This document shows positions 1 through 6,450 of a stretch of DNA of 22,012 bases, piece after piece (position 1 is the first letter of the stretch; every line of letters begins with the position of its first letter). Source of the stretch: a virus; the IMG/VR virus record IMGVR_UViG_3300040801_003600, positions 1 to 22,012 of that record, one strand, 5' to 3'. A program made the position numbers and the translations under genes. Below the pieces are notes generated by a model. It was not told the origin of the DNA. It searched no databases and saw nothing but the letters and a program-made list of their open reading frames with translations.

Positions 1-174
1 AAGCTCAGCTTCTACTGAGCTAAACATAAGCTTCTTTGTTGTTACTGCTGGAAAGCCAAAGCTTAATGCTAACTTGATTTGCTTTCCAAATACGCTACGG
101 GTCTTACCGACTCTAGATTCACGATCTATGCCATCGGTTAGGATTTCTTCTAGCAGGTTAAGCCACTGTTTCAC
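1..174 (-). CDS. thyA: Thymidylate synthase-family protein, N-terminal part (cut by window edge)
   Basis: The reverse strand reads from a GTG at 174-172 through 58 open codons to the window edge. The translation has the N-terminal signature of thymidylate synthase: a leading KQWLNLLEEIL helix, then DRESRVGKTRSVFG, aligning with the family's R-T-G-x-x-x-S-I-F-G loop that holds the phosphate-binding Arg, then GFPAVTTKKL, aligning with the conserved GFPLVTTK strand. The family methylates dUMP to dTMP with methylenetetrahydrofolate; phage relatives include dUMP/dCMP hydroxymethylases that feed base hypermodification, and the diagnostic C-terminal part is outside the window. The start overlaps the end of the upstream MazZ-like gene by 17 nt, which implies translational coupling. 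The ribosome site is weak. Family assignment is firm; exact substrate is not. Confidence 0.85.
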   Translation of the reverse strand, partial: MKQWLNLLEEILTDGIDRESRVGKTRSVFGKQIKLALSFGFPAVTTKKLMFSSVEAEL

Positions 175-463
175 GGGTATTGTCCAGGTAGAGTTGAAGG
201 GTAGCGAGAGCATTCCAAGCACGATGAGCTAGATGAAGTAGTTTAGATTCTTCATCATAGATTTCGTCCTGGTAAATCGCCATGGTATGCCGGAGTAATG
301 CTTCTTCGTAGCGCTCACTAGCTTTGTCGAGAAAAAGCCAATCCCTTGGGGCATATTTCTTTGCACCAAATTCGGCTACTTCTGTGACAGCCTTAAGGGC
401 ATCAGTCATATCCATGAGGATAAGACCATACCGAAGTTTCTCTTGGTCGTGCTTAGTACCCAT
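158..463 (-). CDS. MazZ-like dATP/dGTP diphosphohydrolase (DUF5664-type)
   Basis: This 101-aa protein matches the phage dATP/dGTP diphosphohydrolase N-terminal family (formerly DUF5664, includes MazZ). Visible family features in order are KHDQEKLRYGLI near the start, an EVAEFGAKKYAPRDW block at about residues 28-42, a helix with YEEALLRHTMAI, and the ESKLLHLAHRAWNALATL block containing the metal-site acidic and His residues. Members hydrolyse purine dNTPs to dNMPs. It sits between a dUTPase/MazG-like gene (overlap 11 nt) and a thymidylate synthase gene (overlap 17 nt), so it belongs to a nucleotide-pool module. MazZ proper works with PurZ in phages that replace A by 2-aminoadenine; no PurZ is visible here, so that role is not claimed. 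Confidence 0.75.
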   Translation of the reverse strand: MGTKHDQEKLRYGLILMDMTDALKAVTEVAEFGAKKYAPRDWLFLDKASERYEEALLRHTMAIYQDEIYDEESKLLHLAHRAWNALATLQLYLDNTRETVA

Positions 464-776
464 TTTCGATTCTCTCTACGATTTTGAGGACAGACTTATT
501 CCAAGCCTTATCAAACTCAGCTTCTGTTACATCTGCGGCTAACAGTATGTTACAGAAGAAATGAAAGAGATCAGCAAGCTCGTCTACAAGAGCTTCTTTG
601 TTTATTGCTTGTTGCTGTACCCTCCAGGATTTCCAGTTAACCTCATTGAGAACCTCTACAGCTTCAACGATTAAAGCTAAGACGTTCTCTTTAACAGCAG
701 TATCTTTTTTAACCATTGGGTAGTTAAGATGTCGCTGTAATATTTCTTGATCACCGAGATACTTGTGTAGGTTCAT
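453..776 (-). CDS. All-alpha NTP pyrophosphatase, dUTPase/MazG-like
   Basis: This 107-aa helical protein carries the two acidic helices of the all-alpha NTP pyrophosphatase superfamily: ExxE at residues 38-41 (VEAVEVLNEVNWKSW) and ExxD at 66-69 (VDELADLFHFF), which together bind the Mg ions. The NExxWKSW stretch and the following DELADLFHF resemble dimeric dUTPase (dUTPase_2) more than classical MazG, so dUTP to dUMP is the favoured reaction, feeding the thymidylate synthase two genes downstream. The protein is shorter than cellular dimeric dUTPases. It overlaps the helicase gene upstream by 26 nt and the MazZ-like gene downstream by 11 nt. Substrate is inferred; fold is well supported. Confidence 0.7.
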   Translation of the reverse strand: MNLHKYLGDQEILQRHLNYPMVKKDTAVKENVLALIVEAVEVLNEVNWKSWRVQQQAINKEALVDELADLFHFFCNILLAADVTEAEFDKAWNKSVLKIVERIENGY

Positions 777-2334
777 TCCACATATGCCCTATGACTGATG
801 GCCATTGACCAATAAGCTCTAGCTTGATAGCTGTTGGTGCTTGAAGCTCGTATATTCTATTTAATGCTTCATCTACTGTAGCAGGCACGGGTGCGTGCCC
901 ACCCCACTTGTGCCACCAAGCTGCGGCTCGTTTCTTGGGATAACCTTCATGCTCAAAGGCTATCCACTCATTGTAGAATAATAAACCACATGAGTATGTA
1001 ACCTTCAGCGACGGAGGTTTACCAGGTTTTTTGTGCTTGCTGTACGTTACGTTATTTACTTGTACTGTTTGAGGTTTGTAATCTCCTTTTAGTAAGGCAT
1101 TGGTGCCAGCAGTTGTATTCAGCTTAGTTTTCGGAGGTGGAAATGCGTAGCCACAAGCTGGACAAAGCTGCTTAGATATATGTACGATCTCACTGCAGTC
1201 AGGGCAGATTCTAGTAAAGCCTGTGCCTTTACCTTTGCCTTTTTCTTTCTTTGATCTAACCTGCACTGCATCTACTGGACCTAGCCGCTGTACATTACCG
1301 GCAAAATCTAGCACTAAGCATTCTTTCTTGCCGTCAGCTGGACGCATACCACGGCCGAGCATTTGTACATGTAATACAGGAGATGCAGTAGGCCTAAGCA
1401 TACCTATTAGATCTACATCTGGTGCATCAAATCCAGTAGTTAAAGTCTCGACAGCTATAAGAGCTTGTATCCTTCCCCCAAGGAACAAGTCTAGTAAGTG
1501 CCGCCTATCAATATCGAGCTTGCTATGCACGGCTGCTGCTATAATGCCAGCCTTATTAAGCTGGTCTGCTATATGCTCACAATGATCTATGTCAATAGCA
1601 AAGATCAGCCAATGCTTATGGCTATTCCTAAATTGTAACAGCTGTGGAATAATCTGATCTGTTACATGCGTTTGATCAAAACGCGAGCTAAGCTGTGCTT
1701 TATTGAAGTCACCACCAGTTACGGTTATACCTTTTGTGTTAAAGGTATAGCCTTGCTTCTTAGCGCGCAATGGTACTAGATAGTCTTGATCAATTAGTGT
1801 TTGAAGCTCGATTTCATAAATAATCTTGTCGAACAAATGCCCTTCAGTTAGCATGCCCGAGGCACGCCGAAATGGGGTGGCGGTAACCCCTAAGATAGGA
1901 ACACCCTTGGGGATTTTGGCAAAGAAGGTACGGTAGCGGCCTTCTCCATCTGGCGGTATAAGATGTGCTTCATCTACAATAATAAAGTTGAAGTGTGCAA
2001 ACAGATCAGCTCGTTTGTAGATAGTCTGTATACCGGCTACAGTGAATTGCCGAATATCAGATCTCCCAAGGCCGCGGCTATAGATACCGACAAGATTTGG
2101 TGGCACATAGTGCTTGAGCTTTGCTACATCCTGGCGTATGATTTCTTTGGTATGTGTAATTACCAGGATGTTCTGTGCTGGGTACTTTTCATATACCTCA
2201 GCACAGAATCCTGCAATGATGTGCGACTTGCCGGAACCAGTAGGGGCAACGATCAATGGATGGCCGCGATTACCAAACCTAAAATAGGTAAAGATAGAAT
2301 TGATCGCTGCTTTCTGGTAGGCACGAAGCTTCAT
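751..2334 (-). CDS. Superfamily 2 DEAH-box helicase with C-terminal zinc ribbon
   Basis: This 527-aa protein is an SF2 helicase of the RecG/UvsW/Type III restriction-like phage group. Motifs are complete: Q-like RAYQKAA at 4-10, Walker A APTGSGKS at 30-37, Walker B DEAH at 121-124, motif III TATPF at 151-155, motif V region TTGFDAPDVD at about 299-308, and motif VI QMLGRGMRP at 324-332 with the arginine finger. A zinc ribbon follows with Cys 377, 380, 391 and 394, preceded by a KKEKGKGKGKG basic linker; the last 100 residues are unrecognised. The likely role is ATP-driven branch migration or D-loop remodelling in phage recombination. The ATG is preceded by AGGAG and overlaps the stop of the 37-aa membrane peptide gene (ATGA). 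Confidence 0.9.
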   Translation of the reverse strand: MKLRAYQKAAINSIFTYFRFGNRGHPLIVAPTGSGKSHIIAGFCAEVYEKYPAQNILVITHTKEIIRQDVAKLKHYVPPNLVGIYSRGLGRSDIRQFTVAGIQTIYKRADLFAHFNFIIVDEAHLIPPDGEGRYRTFFAKIPKGVPILGVTATPFRRASGMLTEGHLFDKIIYEIELQTLIDQDYLVPLRAKKQGYTFNTKGITVTGGDFNKAQLSSRFDQTHVTDQIIPQLLQFRNSHKHWLIFAIDIDHCEHIADQLNKAGIIAAAVHSKLDIDRRHLLDLFLGGRIQALIAVETLTTGFDAPDVDLIGMLRPTASPVLHVQMLGRGMRPADGKKECLVLDFAGNVQRLGPVDAVQVRSKKEKGKGKGTGFTRICPDCSEIVHISKQLCPACGYAFPPPKTKLNTTAGTNALLKGDYKPQTVQVNNVTYSKHKKPGKPPSLKVTYSCGLLFYNEWIAFEHEGYPKKRAAAWWHKWGGHAPVPATVDEALNRIYELQAPTAIKLELIGQWPSVIGHMWNEPTQVSR

Positions 2335-2444
2335 CCAAATACTCCTAGGTCATACAACACCCAGAATATTAGCACCCAGGACAGAATTCCGGCAAGTAGT
2401 ACAGGTAAACAGCCTTCGAAAAGTACTGGATCTTTCATTACCAT
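2331..2444 (-). CDS. Small single-pass membrane protein (37 aa)
   Basis: A short open frame on the reverse strand encodes 37 residues starting MVMKDPVLFEG. It has one strongly hydrophobic stretch at about residues 13-31 (VLLAGILSWVLIFWVLYDL), long enough to cross the membrane once. The start follows a GAGAGAG ribosome-binding sequence and lies inside the last codons of the preceding Cys-rich gene. The stop TGA overlaps the helicase ATG, so the frame fits exactly between two real genes with operon-like overlaps, which is the main argument that it is translated. A second ATG two codons in is an alternative start. Function is unknown; a membrane regulator or small anti-host peptide is possible. 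Confidence 0.6.
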   Translation of the reverse strand: MVMKDPVLFEGCLPVLLAGILSWVLIFWVLYDLGVFG

Positions 2445-2662
2445 ACTCTCTCTAATGCATGCTTAGCGCAGTATACTCCACCACGGAGCATAACAGTACC
2501 GACTGCACCACAGTCTTTACAGGGCACTGGTGCAGTAACACCTTTTGATGATTGTACAGCAATCAGCTGACCTTTATTCTGATGAAGATGTAAACCGATA
2601 CTTGCTAAGGCTTCGGTTAACTTAACAACTTCAACTGAATCGGGGAACTCAATGCTAACCAT
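2438..2662 (-). CDS. Hypothetical protein with CxxC zinc-ribbon-like end (74 aa)
   Basis: The family is not recognised. The first 45 residues look like a small alpha/beta domain (VSIEFPDSVEVVKLTEALASIG). The C-terminal half has a CKDC knuckle at residues 48-51 and a single C-A-K-H pair at about 65-68, a C2CH arrangement that could hold one zinc ion. It starts 8 nt inside the end of the nuclease gene and ends over the start of the 37-aa membrane peptide, so it is co-translated with recombination genes. A nucleic-acid or partner-protein contact through the zinc site is a reasonable guess only. Confidence 0.7.
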   Translation of the reverse strand: MVSIEFPDSVEVVKLTEALASIGLHLHQNKGQLIAVQSSKGVTAPVPCKDCGAVGTVMLRGGVYCAKHALERVW

Positions 2663-3320
2663 GGCAGATACCTTTGTAGGTGCAGAACCGACACGTGAAC
2701 CAATCTGGCCCTCCGATACGATCGGGTGGCTCAGACATCTCTAGGATCTCAGCAGTGCGGATGATATACTTGTTAGCACAAGCATGATCCGTATGCCAAC
2801 GCTCGAAGCAGCGCTCTTCGGTATTCTTATTGACTGCAACGAATAAAACACGTGGAAGCTTTAATGCTTGTGCATATACGTTGGACTGAACAGCATATTG
2901 CATATTGACATCATAGATTCCTTTCTTTTCGTATTGCTTCCAGCTGGCATCATTCATTGTTTTGATTTCAAGCAGGTGTGGTTTGATAGAAATTGGTAGA
3001 CCAATAACTATGCCATCACAGTGGCCTTTAAGCTGGCCATCAAGTAAGCTAACTTCAGCCTGAGTGCCGTACACAGTACAACCGATAGACTCCAGGTCAC
3101 TGATAATTCGATTCTCTTCCCAAGTGCCGCGCTCCCATATACGCAGCGTCCTTGGGGCAACAGGTTCACGGTCTGCATTGTGTGCAGCATACCAGATATG
3201 ACGCGGGCACTCATGCCCTATTTGTGATACTCCCAAGTAGCCACGGCTATCTTGCACAGTTAGCCGGCTCTCGATAAGGGCATTGATTTTATCTTTTGTG
3301 AATTGGTGAATGTCTGCCAT
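2655..3320 (-). CDS. Cas4/RecB-like PD-(D/E)XK nuclease with probable Fe-S cluster
   Basis: From the ATG at 3320 (AGGA upstream) the protein is 221 aa. It carries the RecB/Cas4 exonuclease core: GHCDGIV with the catalytic Asp at 102, LLEIKTM with Glu 118 and Lys 120, and a QYAVQSNVYA helix at 141-150 matching the family's Q-x3-x3-Y motif. One Cys at 38 (ECPRHIWY) and three at 210, 213 and 219 (CRFCTYKGIC) form the split four-cysteine signature of the Cas4/AddB Fe-S nucleases. The expected activity is single-strand DNA exonuclease or end resection in phage recombination, consistent with DUF669 and Sak4 genes upstream. A longer TTG-initiated frame to 3416 exists but its extension is Ala-rich and poorly supported. 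Confidence 0.85.
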   Translation of the reverse strand: MADIHQFTKDKINALIESRLTVQDSRGYLGVSQIGHECPRHIWYAAHNADREPVAPRTLRIWERGTWEENRIISDLESIGCTVYGTQAEVSLLDGQLKGHCDGIVIGLPISIKPHLLEIKTMNDASWKQYEKKGIYDVNMQYAVQSNVYAQALKLPRVLFVAVNKNTEERCFERWHTDHACANKYIIRTAEILEMSEPPDRIGGPDWFTCRFCTYKGICHG

Positions 3321-3396
3321 TTGGTAAAATCCTCGAAAATATGCTGCTAGCGCAGCATGAAGAGCAAGAGCCGGCTTAGCTGCTAAAAGAGCTTTG

Positions 3397-3660
3397 TTAT
3401 GACTCAGCGTCGACAATCACCGGGCCGGTATTGTAAAGTTGCTTTGGCCTAGTCTTCAGCCAATGTAGTAACTCATTATTATGCATCATCTTAGTTTGTG
3501 CATATTGTTTAGCTAGCTCTTGCTCCAATTCAGTGATGTAGTCAGAAGCAGCAATCCATTGGTCTCCATCGTAGTCTACGCTACCTTCATACTCTTTGGT
3601 CTCAGTCGTCAAGTATGGCGGCAGTTGATCTCGCACGTATTTATAGCTGTATGAACCCAT
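3397..3660 (-). CDS. Hypothetical protein (87 aa)
   Basis: The family is not recognised. From the ATG at 3660 the product starts MGSYSYKYVRDQLPPYL and is mixed charged and aromatic, with a predicted helix or short coiled coil at about residues 40-62 (ITELEQELAKQYAQTKMMHN). No cysteine pairs, signal peptide or membrane segment is visible. An upstream in-frame GTG at 3675 would add five residues; the ATG is preferred. The gene lies between DUF669 and the Cas4-like nuclease, with a 76-bp gap after its stop and a 58-bp gap before it that contains a post-stop hairpin repeat. Context suggests an accessory recombination or replication protein, but nothing more. Confidence 0.65.
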   Translation of the reverse strand: MGSYSYKYVRDQLPPYLTTETKEYEGSVDYDGDQWIAASDYITELEQELAKQYAQTKMMHNNELLHWLKTRPKQLYNTGPVIVDAES

Positions 3661-3718
3661 TTCTCTATACCCCACTTTAGCTTAATCTGTTGAGCGGCCA
3701 TCCTTGGCCTACGAAATC

Positions 3719-4144
3719 CTACTCCCAAGGAGCGACAGACTCACCGCTGGTTACTGGCTCCTTGAATGCGCCAACCGTATTGGAAGGCGAGTACCCGTCA
3801 GTGCCGGGCTTGATCTTCACCTGGCCGCTAACGATCTCGCCGTGGAGCTCTTCGGAATCCTCGATTGACATCTTACCGCAGGCCCGGCAAAGACCAGACA
3901 GCTCACGCTGAGCGATTTCAACTGCCTTGGGATTCGGGTTATCGAGATTGAGGTTGAGCCAGATAAACCGGTTAACGTATTCCCCTTCGATAACTTTGAA
4001 GGTAATCTTCAGGTAGTGCCCGTTGCCGGCTTTGGTCTCGCACATGTCGGTATCTTCAACCATGAGGTTGTACCGGCCTGCAGGAATGGGATCAAAGCCA
4101 GTGTTGGGCTCGACGTTTTCAGCGTTGAAGTTCAGAGTTGCCAT
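3719..4144 (-). CDS. DUF669 family protein, putative single-strand DNA-binding/recombination partner
   Basis: This 141-aa protein matches the DUF669 family of phage proteins found beside Sak4, Cas4-like and RecT/Erf genes. Recognisable features are the N-terminal NFNAENVEP and FDPIPAGRYNLMVEDTD block, GNGHYLKITFKVIEGEYVNRFIWLNLNL, and a long middle helix that carries LSGLCRACG. The predicted beta-rich core followed by an acidic tail (SGESVAPWE) resembles single-strand DNA-binding proteins, and an SSB-like role is widely inferred for the family but is not shown here. The start has an AAGGTGAT ribosome site. The gene begins 26 nt inside the Sak4-like gene, so the two are translationally coupled. 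Codon use is more GC-rich than in the small genes around it. Confidence 0.8.
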   Translation of the reverse strand: MATLNFNAENVEPNTGFDPIPAGRYNLMVEDTDMCETKAGNGHYLKITFKVIEGEYVNRFIWLNLNLDNPNPKAVEIAQRELSGLCRACGKMSIEDSEELHGEIVSGQVKIKPGTDGYSPSNTVGAFKEPVTSGESVAPWE

Positions 4145-4814
4145 TAGGTATCACCTTTTTGAACAGTTTCGTGAGGTTTGGTTCTTCCATAGATTCAAGT
4201 CGTCCTGACCGGTCCTTAGCGAGATACTGCATATCTGGCTGAGTTTGCAGATATCTCGTACCTTCTTTGGATACGCGCAAACAGCACACAATATCCATCA
4301 GGTATGGGAAGTTCTGGGTATACAGCTGCCCAGGTAGCATAGGTCCAAAGCGTAGCATCTTCTCGTCCTGGATTTGGCCTTGCTTTGCCGTGAACACTAT
4401 GTGTTTGTTAAGGTTACGGAAACCTCGAGTGAGCTGCATCATCTCGAGAGCCATCTTTCCGTATCCTTGCCGTGGGTCCATACTACCGCCTTTATCAGCA
4501 GCTGCTTTGGCAAGATCAGCCATCTTAGCGTCAAGCACCTGCTCGGCGATATCGGATATGGAGTCAAGGCAAATAGTATCGAAGGGGGCGCCGTGTTCTT
4601 TGACGAACTTGTACGCTTCATGAAGTTCCCCAAGGGTGCTGATCTCAATGACAGGAATATCCTTGCCGGCAAGTGATAACAAGCCAGCTTCCGCGCTGAT
4701 TATCAGTGGTCTTGGGGCAGTTGAACACAGGACGGTTTTGCCTACGCCAGCATTACCGTAGACGGTAAATTTGACGTAGTGCACATCCCGTTTGGTGGAA
4801 GTGATTGCGATCAT
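4119..4814 (-). CDS. Sak4-like RecA-fold ATPase (phage recombinase)
   Basis: This 231-aa single-domain P-loop ATPase has Walker A GNAGVGKT at residues 20-27, a Walker B strand FDTICLDS at 78-86 and a GQIQDEKM region at about 146-153, with the TVLCSTAPRPLIISAEAG segment typical of the phage AAA_24/Sak4 group. Family members are short RecA/Rad51 relatives that promote single-strand annealing with the phage SSB, here most likely the DUF669 protein whose gene overlaps its end. The upstream gene overlaps its start by 4 nt. Length and motif order match Sak4 rather than RecA proper (no C-terminal domain). The role in recombination is inferred from family and neighbours. Confidence 0.85.
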   Translation of the reverse strand: MIAITSTKRDVHYVKFTVYGNAGVGKTVLCSTAPRPLIISAEAGLLSLAGKDIPVIEISTLGELHEAYKFVKEHGAPFDTICLDSISDIAEQVLDAKMADLAKAAADKGGSMDPRQGYGKMALEMMQLTRGFRNLNKHIVFTAKQGQIQDEKMLRFGPMLPGQLYTQNFPYLMDIVCCLRVSKEGTRYLQTQPDMQYLAKDRSGRLESMEEPNLTKLFKKVIPNGNSELQR

Positions 4815-5176
4815 TCCTTGATCTCAAGAGCAGGTTGTCCTGGCTTCACAGTCACGAGCTGACGAAGCTTGCAGTCCGCTGGCAGTGTGCGGTACCTCGC
4901 TGGCATGATCTCGAATTTGGTGCGGACTGCACCCTTTTCGATTTCCGTCAGATCATCCCAGTAGATAGCCAACTCCGCTTGGTCAGGCGAGTAGTTGAGA
5001 TGAGTTTTGACGGTAAGCTTTGTACCCTGGAAATCCAAGGTCTGTGAGCCTTCCGGTTTCTTAGGGTCGATGCGCTCAATAAGCTTGTTACGAAGCTTAA
5101 GCTCGGTAGCTTTCAAGCTTTTGAGCTGTGCTTGTACAGCGAGCCATTCATATAGTAGAGTTCTGTCTTTGTTCAT
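4811..5176 (-). CDS. Hypothetical protein, helical N-terminus (121 aa)
   Basis: The start is set at ATG 5176, with CGAGAG upstream; a longer frame to 5203 adds nine residues with no ribosome site. Residues 1-35 form a charged amphipathic helix (YEWLAVQAQLKSLKATELKLRNKLIERI) and the rest is a beta-rich segment with FQGTKLTVKTHLNYS and a final KLRQLVTVKPGQPALEIKE. This layout resembles small phage proteins that accompany Sak4/Cas4 operons, such as the DUF-type partners of exonucleases, but no family is named with confidence. It overlaps the Sak4-like gene by 4 nt (ATGA) and follows the HTH-repeat gene after a 46-bp gap carrying a hairpin. Confidence 0.7.
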   Translation of the reverse strand: MNKDRTLLYEWLAVQAQLKSLKATELKLRNKLIERIDPKKPEGSQTLDFQGTKLTVKTHLNYSPDQAELAIYWDDLTEIEKGAVRTKFEIMPARYRTLPADCKLRQLVTVKPGQPALEIKE

Positions 5177-5222
5177 GTTGCTCTCGTTTGGTTGAGGCCC
5201 CATCCTTGGGCCATAGAAGTTC

Positions 5223-5924
5223 CTAGCCCTCGATTTCCTGCTTGGCCCACTCCTTCGCGAAGTTGACGTAGGTCAGGAAGGCGCCAGCGGTGGACTCGGC
5301 ATACCCAAGCTCATCCGCCATCTTACGGGCAAGAGCCTTGCGGCCGAGACCCTGGTTGGTACGGATGAAGGACACCGTCTCGGAGAGCGGAACGGTCGCA
5401 GCGGCACGCCCGGTGCTGAGGCCGAGCTCGCGAGTCGCCCTGGAGTACGCCGAAGCTGCCGTGTTGGCAGTATAGCCCATCTCCTCTTCCAGGGCAGTCT
5501 TGACTTCCTTGGAGGTCTTGCCGCTGTCCAGCATCTCCTTGACGAACTTGACCATGTCCTCGAGGCTGGTACGCTTGATCTGCGGCAGCTCGATGTCGTT
5601 GTCTTCGCAGTACTTGCGGACATGAGCCGCAGCAGTGGCCTCACTGACATCGAAGCGATCCGCAATGGCCGTCACGATATCGCGCCGCGTCTCGACCTCG
5701 ATGAAATCTTCCGCGGTGTAGTCGGCGAGATACTCATTCACTTCCTTGTTACGCTCAGCCGCCCCAAGGATCAGGCCAGCCGCCTTGGCCATGCTTTGAT
5801 AGTCCCGGACAGCCTGGGTGACACTGAGACCGCCCTCAGTGACCAGCTTCATGATGGTGTCGTCTTTGCCAAGACCCTCTTCACGCGCTGCGTTGAAGAT
5901 AGCGAGATTTGCATCGTTCGTCAT
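5223..5924 (-). CDS. Four-repeat helix-turn-helix-like protein (233 aa)
   Basis: The start is set at ATG 5924, six bases after an AAGGTG ribosome site; a GTG at 5933 would add three residues. The protein consists of four degenerate copies of a 40-50 residue helical unit at about residues 7-51, 76-112, 121-169 and 181-228. Each has an 'h-x2-hh ... G-hs-x-s/t-TA-x3-h-x3' pattern: LSVTQAVRDY, VSEATAAAHVRKY, YTANTAASAYSRA and YAESTAGAFLTYV are the equivalent recognition-helix segments. This looks like tandem HTH DNA-binding domains. Its promoter region contains an iteron-like sequence that also occurs as an array at 13.2-13.4 kb, so autoregulation or origin binding is plausible. A shorter relative lies at 12766-13083. 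The specific function is unknown. Confidence 0.75.
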   Translation of the reverse strand: MTNDANLAIFNAAREEGLGKDDTIMKLVTEGGLSVTQAVRDYQSMAKAAGLILGAAERNKEVNEYLADYTAEDFIEVETRRDIVTAIADRFDVSEATAAAHVRKYCEDNDIELPQIKRTSLEDMVKFVKEMLDSGKTSKEVKTALEEEMGYTANTAASAYSRATRELGLSTGRAAATVPLSETVSFIRTNQGLGRKALARKMADELGYAESTAGAFLTYVNFAKEWAKQEIEG

Positions 5925-5946
5925 GTCATTCACCTTTTTACATTGG

Positions 5947-5982
5947 AGAGTATATTATACTCTGCTTTTTACGAAAAGGGAA
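5947..5982 (-). promoter_or_regulatory. Promoter-like region of the HTH-repeat gene with 17-bp palindrome
   Basis: On the reverse strand a perfect TATAAT lies at 5959-5954, with a weak -35 (TTCCCT, 5982-5977) 17 bp upstream. The -10 box sits inside a perfect 17-bp palindrome, AGAGTATA-T-TATACTCT, at 5947-5963, which would allow a repressor to cover it. The start codon is 30 bp downstream. An iteron-like stretch lies a further 25 bp upstream (6002-6020). Confidence 0.55.
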
Positions 5983-6001
5983 CTAAAAGTTTTCTATAGC
6001 T

Positions 6002-6020
6002 ACATAGATTTTTCTTATAG
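6002..6020. repeat. Single iteron-like element (copy A)
   Basis: The segment reads ATAGATTTTTCTTAT on the + strand (core 6007-6018). The same GATTTTTCTTAT core occurs at 13389-13400 in the tandem array, and AATTTTTCTTAT at 8746-8757 in the divergent promoter region. It lies upstream of the promoter for the HTH-repeat gene, followed immediately by a CCCCCTTGGG copy of the dispersed motif. Confidence 0.5.
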
Positions 6021-6040
6021 CCCCCTTGGGAACATCGAAT

Positions 6041-6247
6041 CTATAGTTGCTCTCTTTCCTCCTTAGTTAGTCCGTCGTACATATGGCCGTTGTCATCGAT
6101 GTCTGTCTTGTCATCATTGATGATGTAGTGGACATGATCTCTTTTGTCAGACAAACTGCTATATCTGGCAAGAGCAGCAGAGAAGTTGTATGATCTATAC
6201 ACAGGATAGTCATTCCCGGCAAGATCTACTTCTTGGACTACGTACAT
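6041..6247 (-). CDS. Hypothetical protein (68 aa)
   Basis: The family is not recognised. The product is a small acidic protein beginning MYVVQEVDLAGNDYPVYRSYNF with a beta-rich N-terminal half, an HVHYIINDDKTDIDD strand-turn in the middle and a charged helical tail (GLTKEEREQL). A strong GGAGG site precedes its ATG, which overlaps the stop of the 67-aa gene upstream (TGATG). It is the last gene before the promoter region of the HTH-repeat gene. No membrane segment or metal site is visible. Confidence 0.65.
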   Translation of the reverse strand: MYVVQEVDLAGNDYPVYRSYNFSAALARYSSLSDKRDHVHYIINDDKTDIDDNGHMYDGLTKEEREQL

Positions 6248-6450
6248 CAGTAACCTCCACGATCTTCTGTGTAGCGACGATTGATATCGCGCTTCTTCTT
6301 ATAGAAGTACGCTTTCAGATTCGTGCTCGCTGCGAGTTGATATGCCTTATCAGCGACGGACTCCGGATCAGGATGCCGGTAATCTCGAAGAGCTTCTTCA
6401 TACTCATCGAAGATAAGTGACATCTTGTACATGATGTCTGCCTCATTCAT
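6247..6450 (-). CDS. Hypothetical protein (67 aa)
   Basis: The family is not recognised. The predicted structure is all-helical and strongly charged, starting MNEADIMYKMSLIFDEYEEAL and ending in a basic KKKRDINRRYTEDRGGY tail. AGAGAAG lies upstream of the ATG, and the start overlaps the end of the 94-aa gene by 4 nt while the stop overlaps the next start. Part of a run of four small early genes with no informative motif. Size, charge and position fit a small host-takeover or regulatory protein, but that is context only. Confidence 0.6.
   Translation of the reverse strand: MNEADIMYKMSLIFDEYEEALRDYRHPDPESVADKAYQLAASTNLKAYFYKKKRDINRRYTEDRGGY

Noticed and set aside
158-463. Evidence for a 2-aminoadenine (Z) genome
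   Set aside because: MazZ-like proteins are common in ordinary phages, and PurZ and a matching polymerase are not visible in the window.
1223-1585. Long + strand frames opposite the helicase (also 1963-2466 and others)
   Set aside because: They are shadows of the - strand helicase with low-complexity, unrecognisable products and no ribosome sites.
3321-3416. TTG-initiated extension of the Cas4-like nuclease
   Set aside because: It uses a TTG start without a ribosome site and is Ala/Leu-rich, while ATG 3320 has AGGA upstream and begins at the conserved part.
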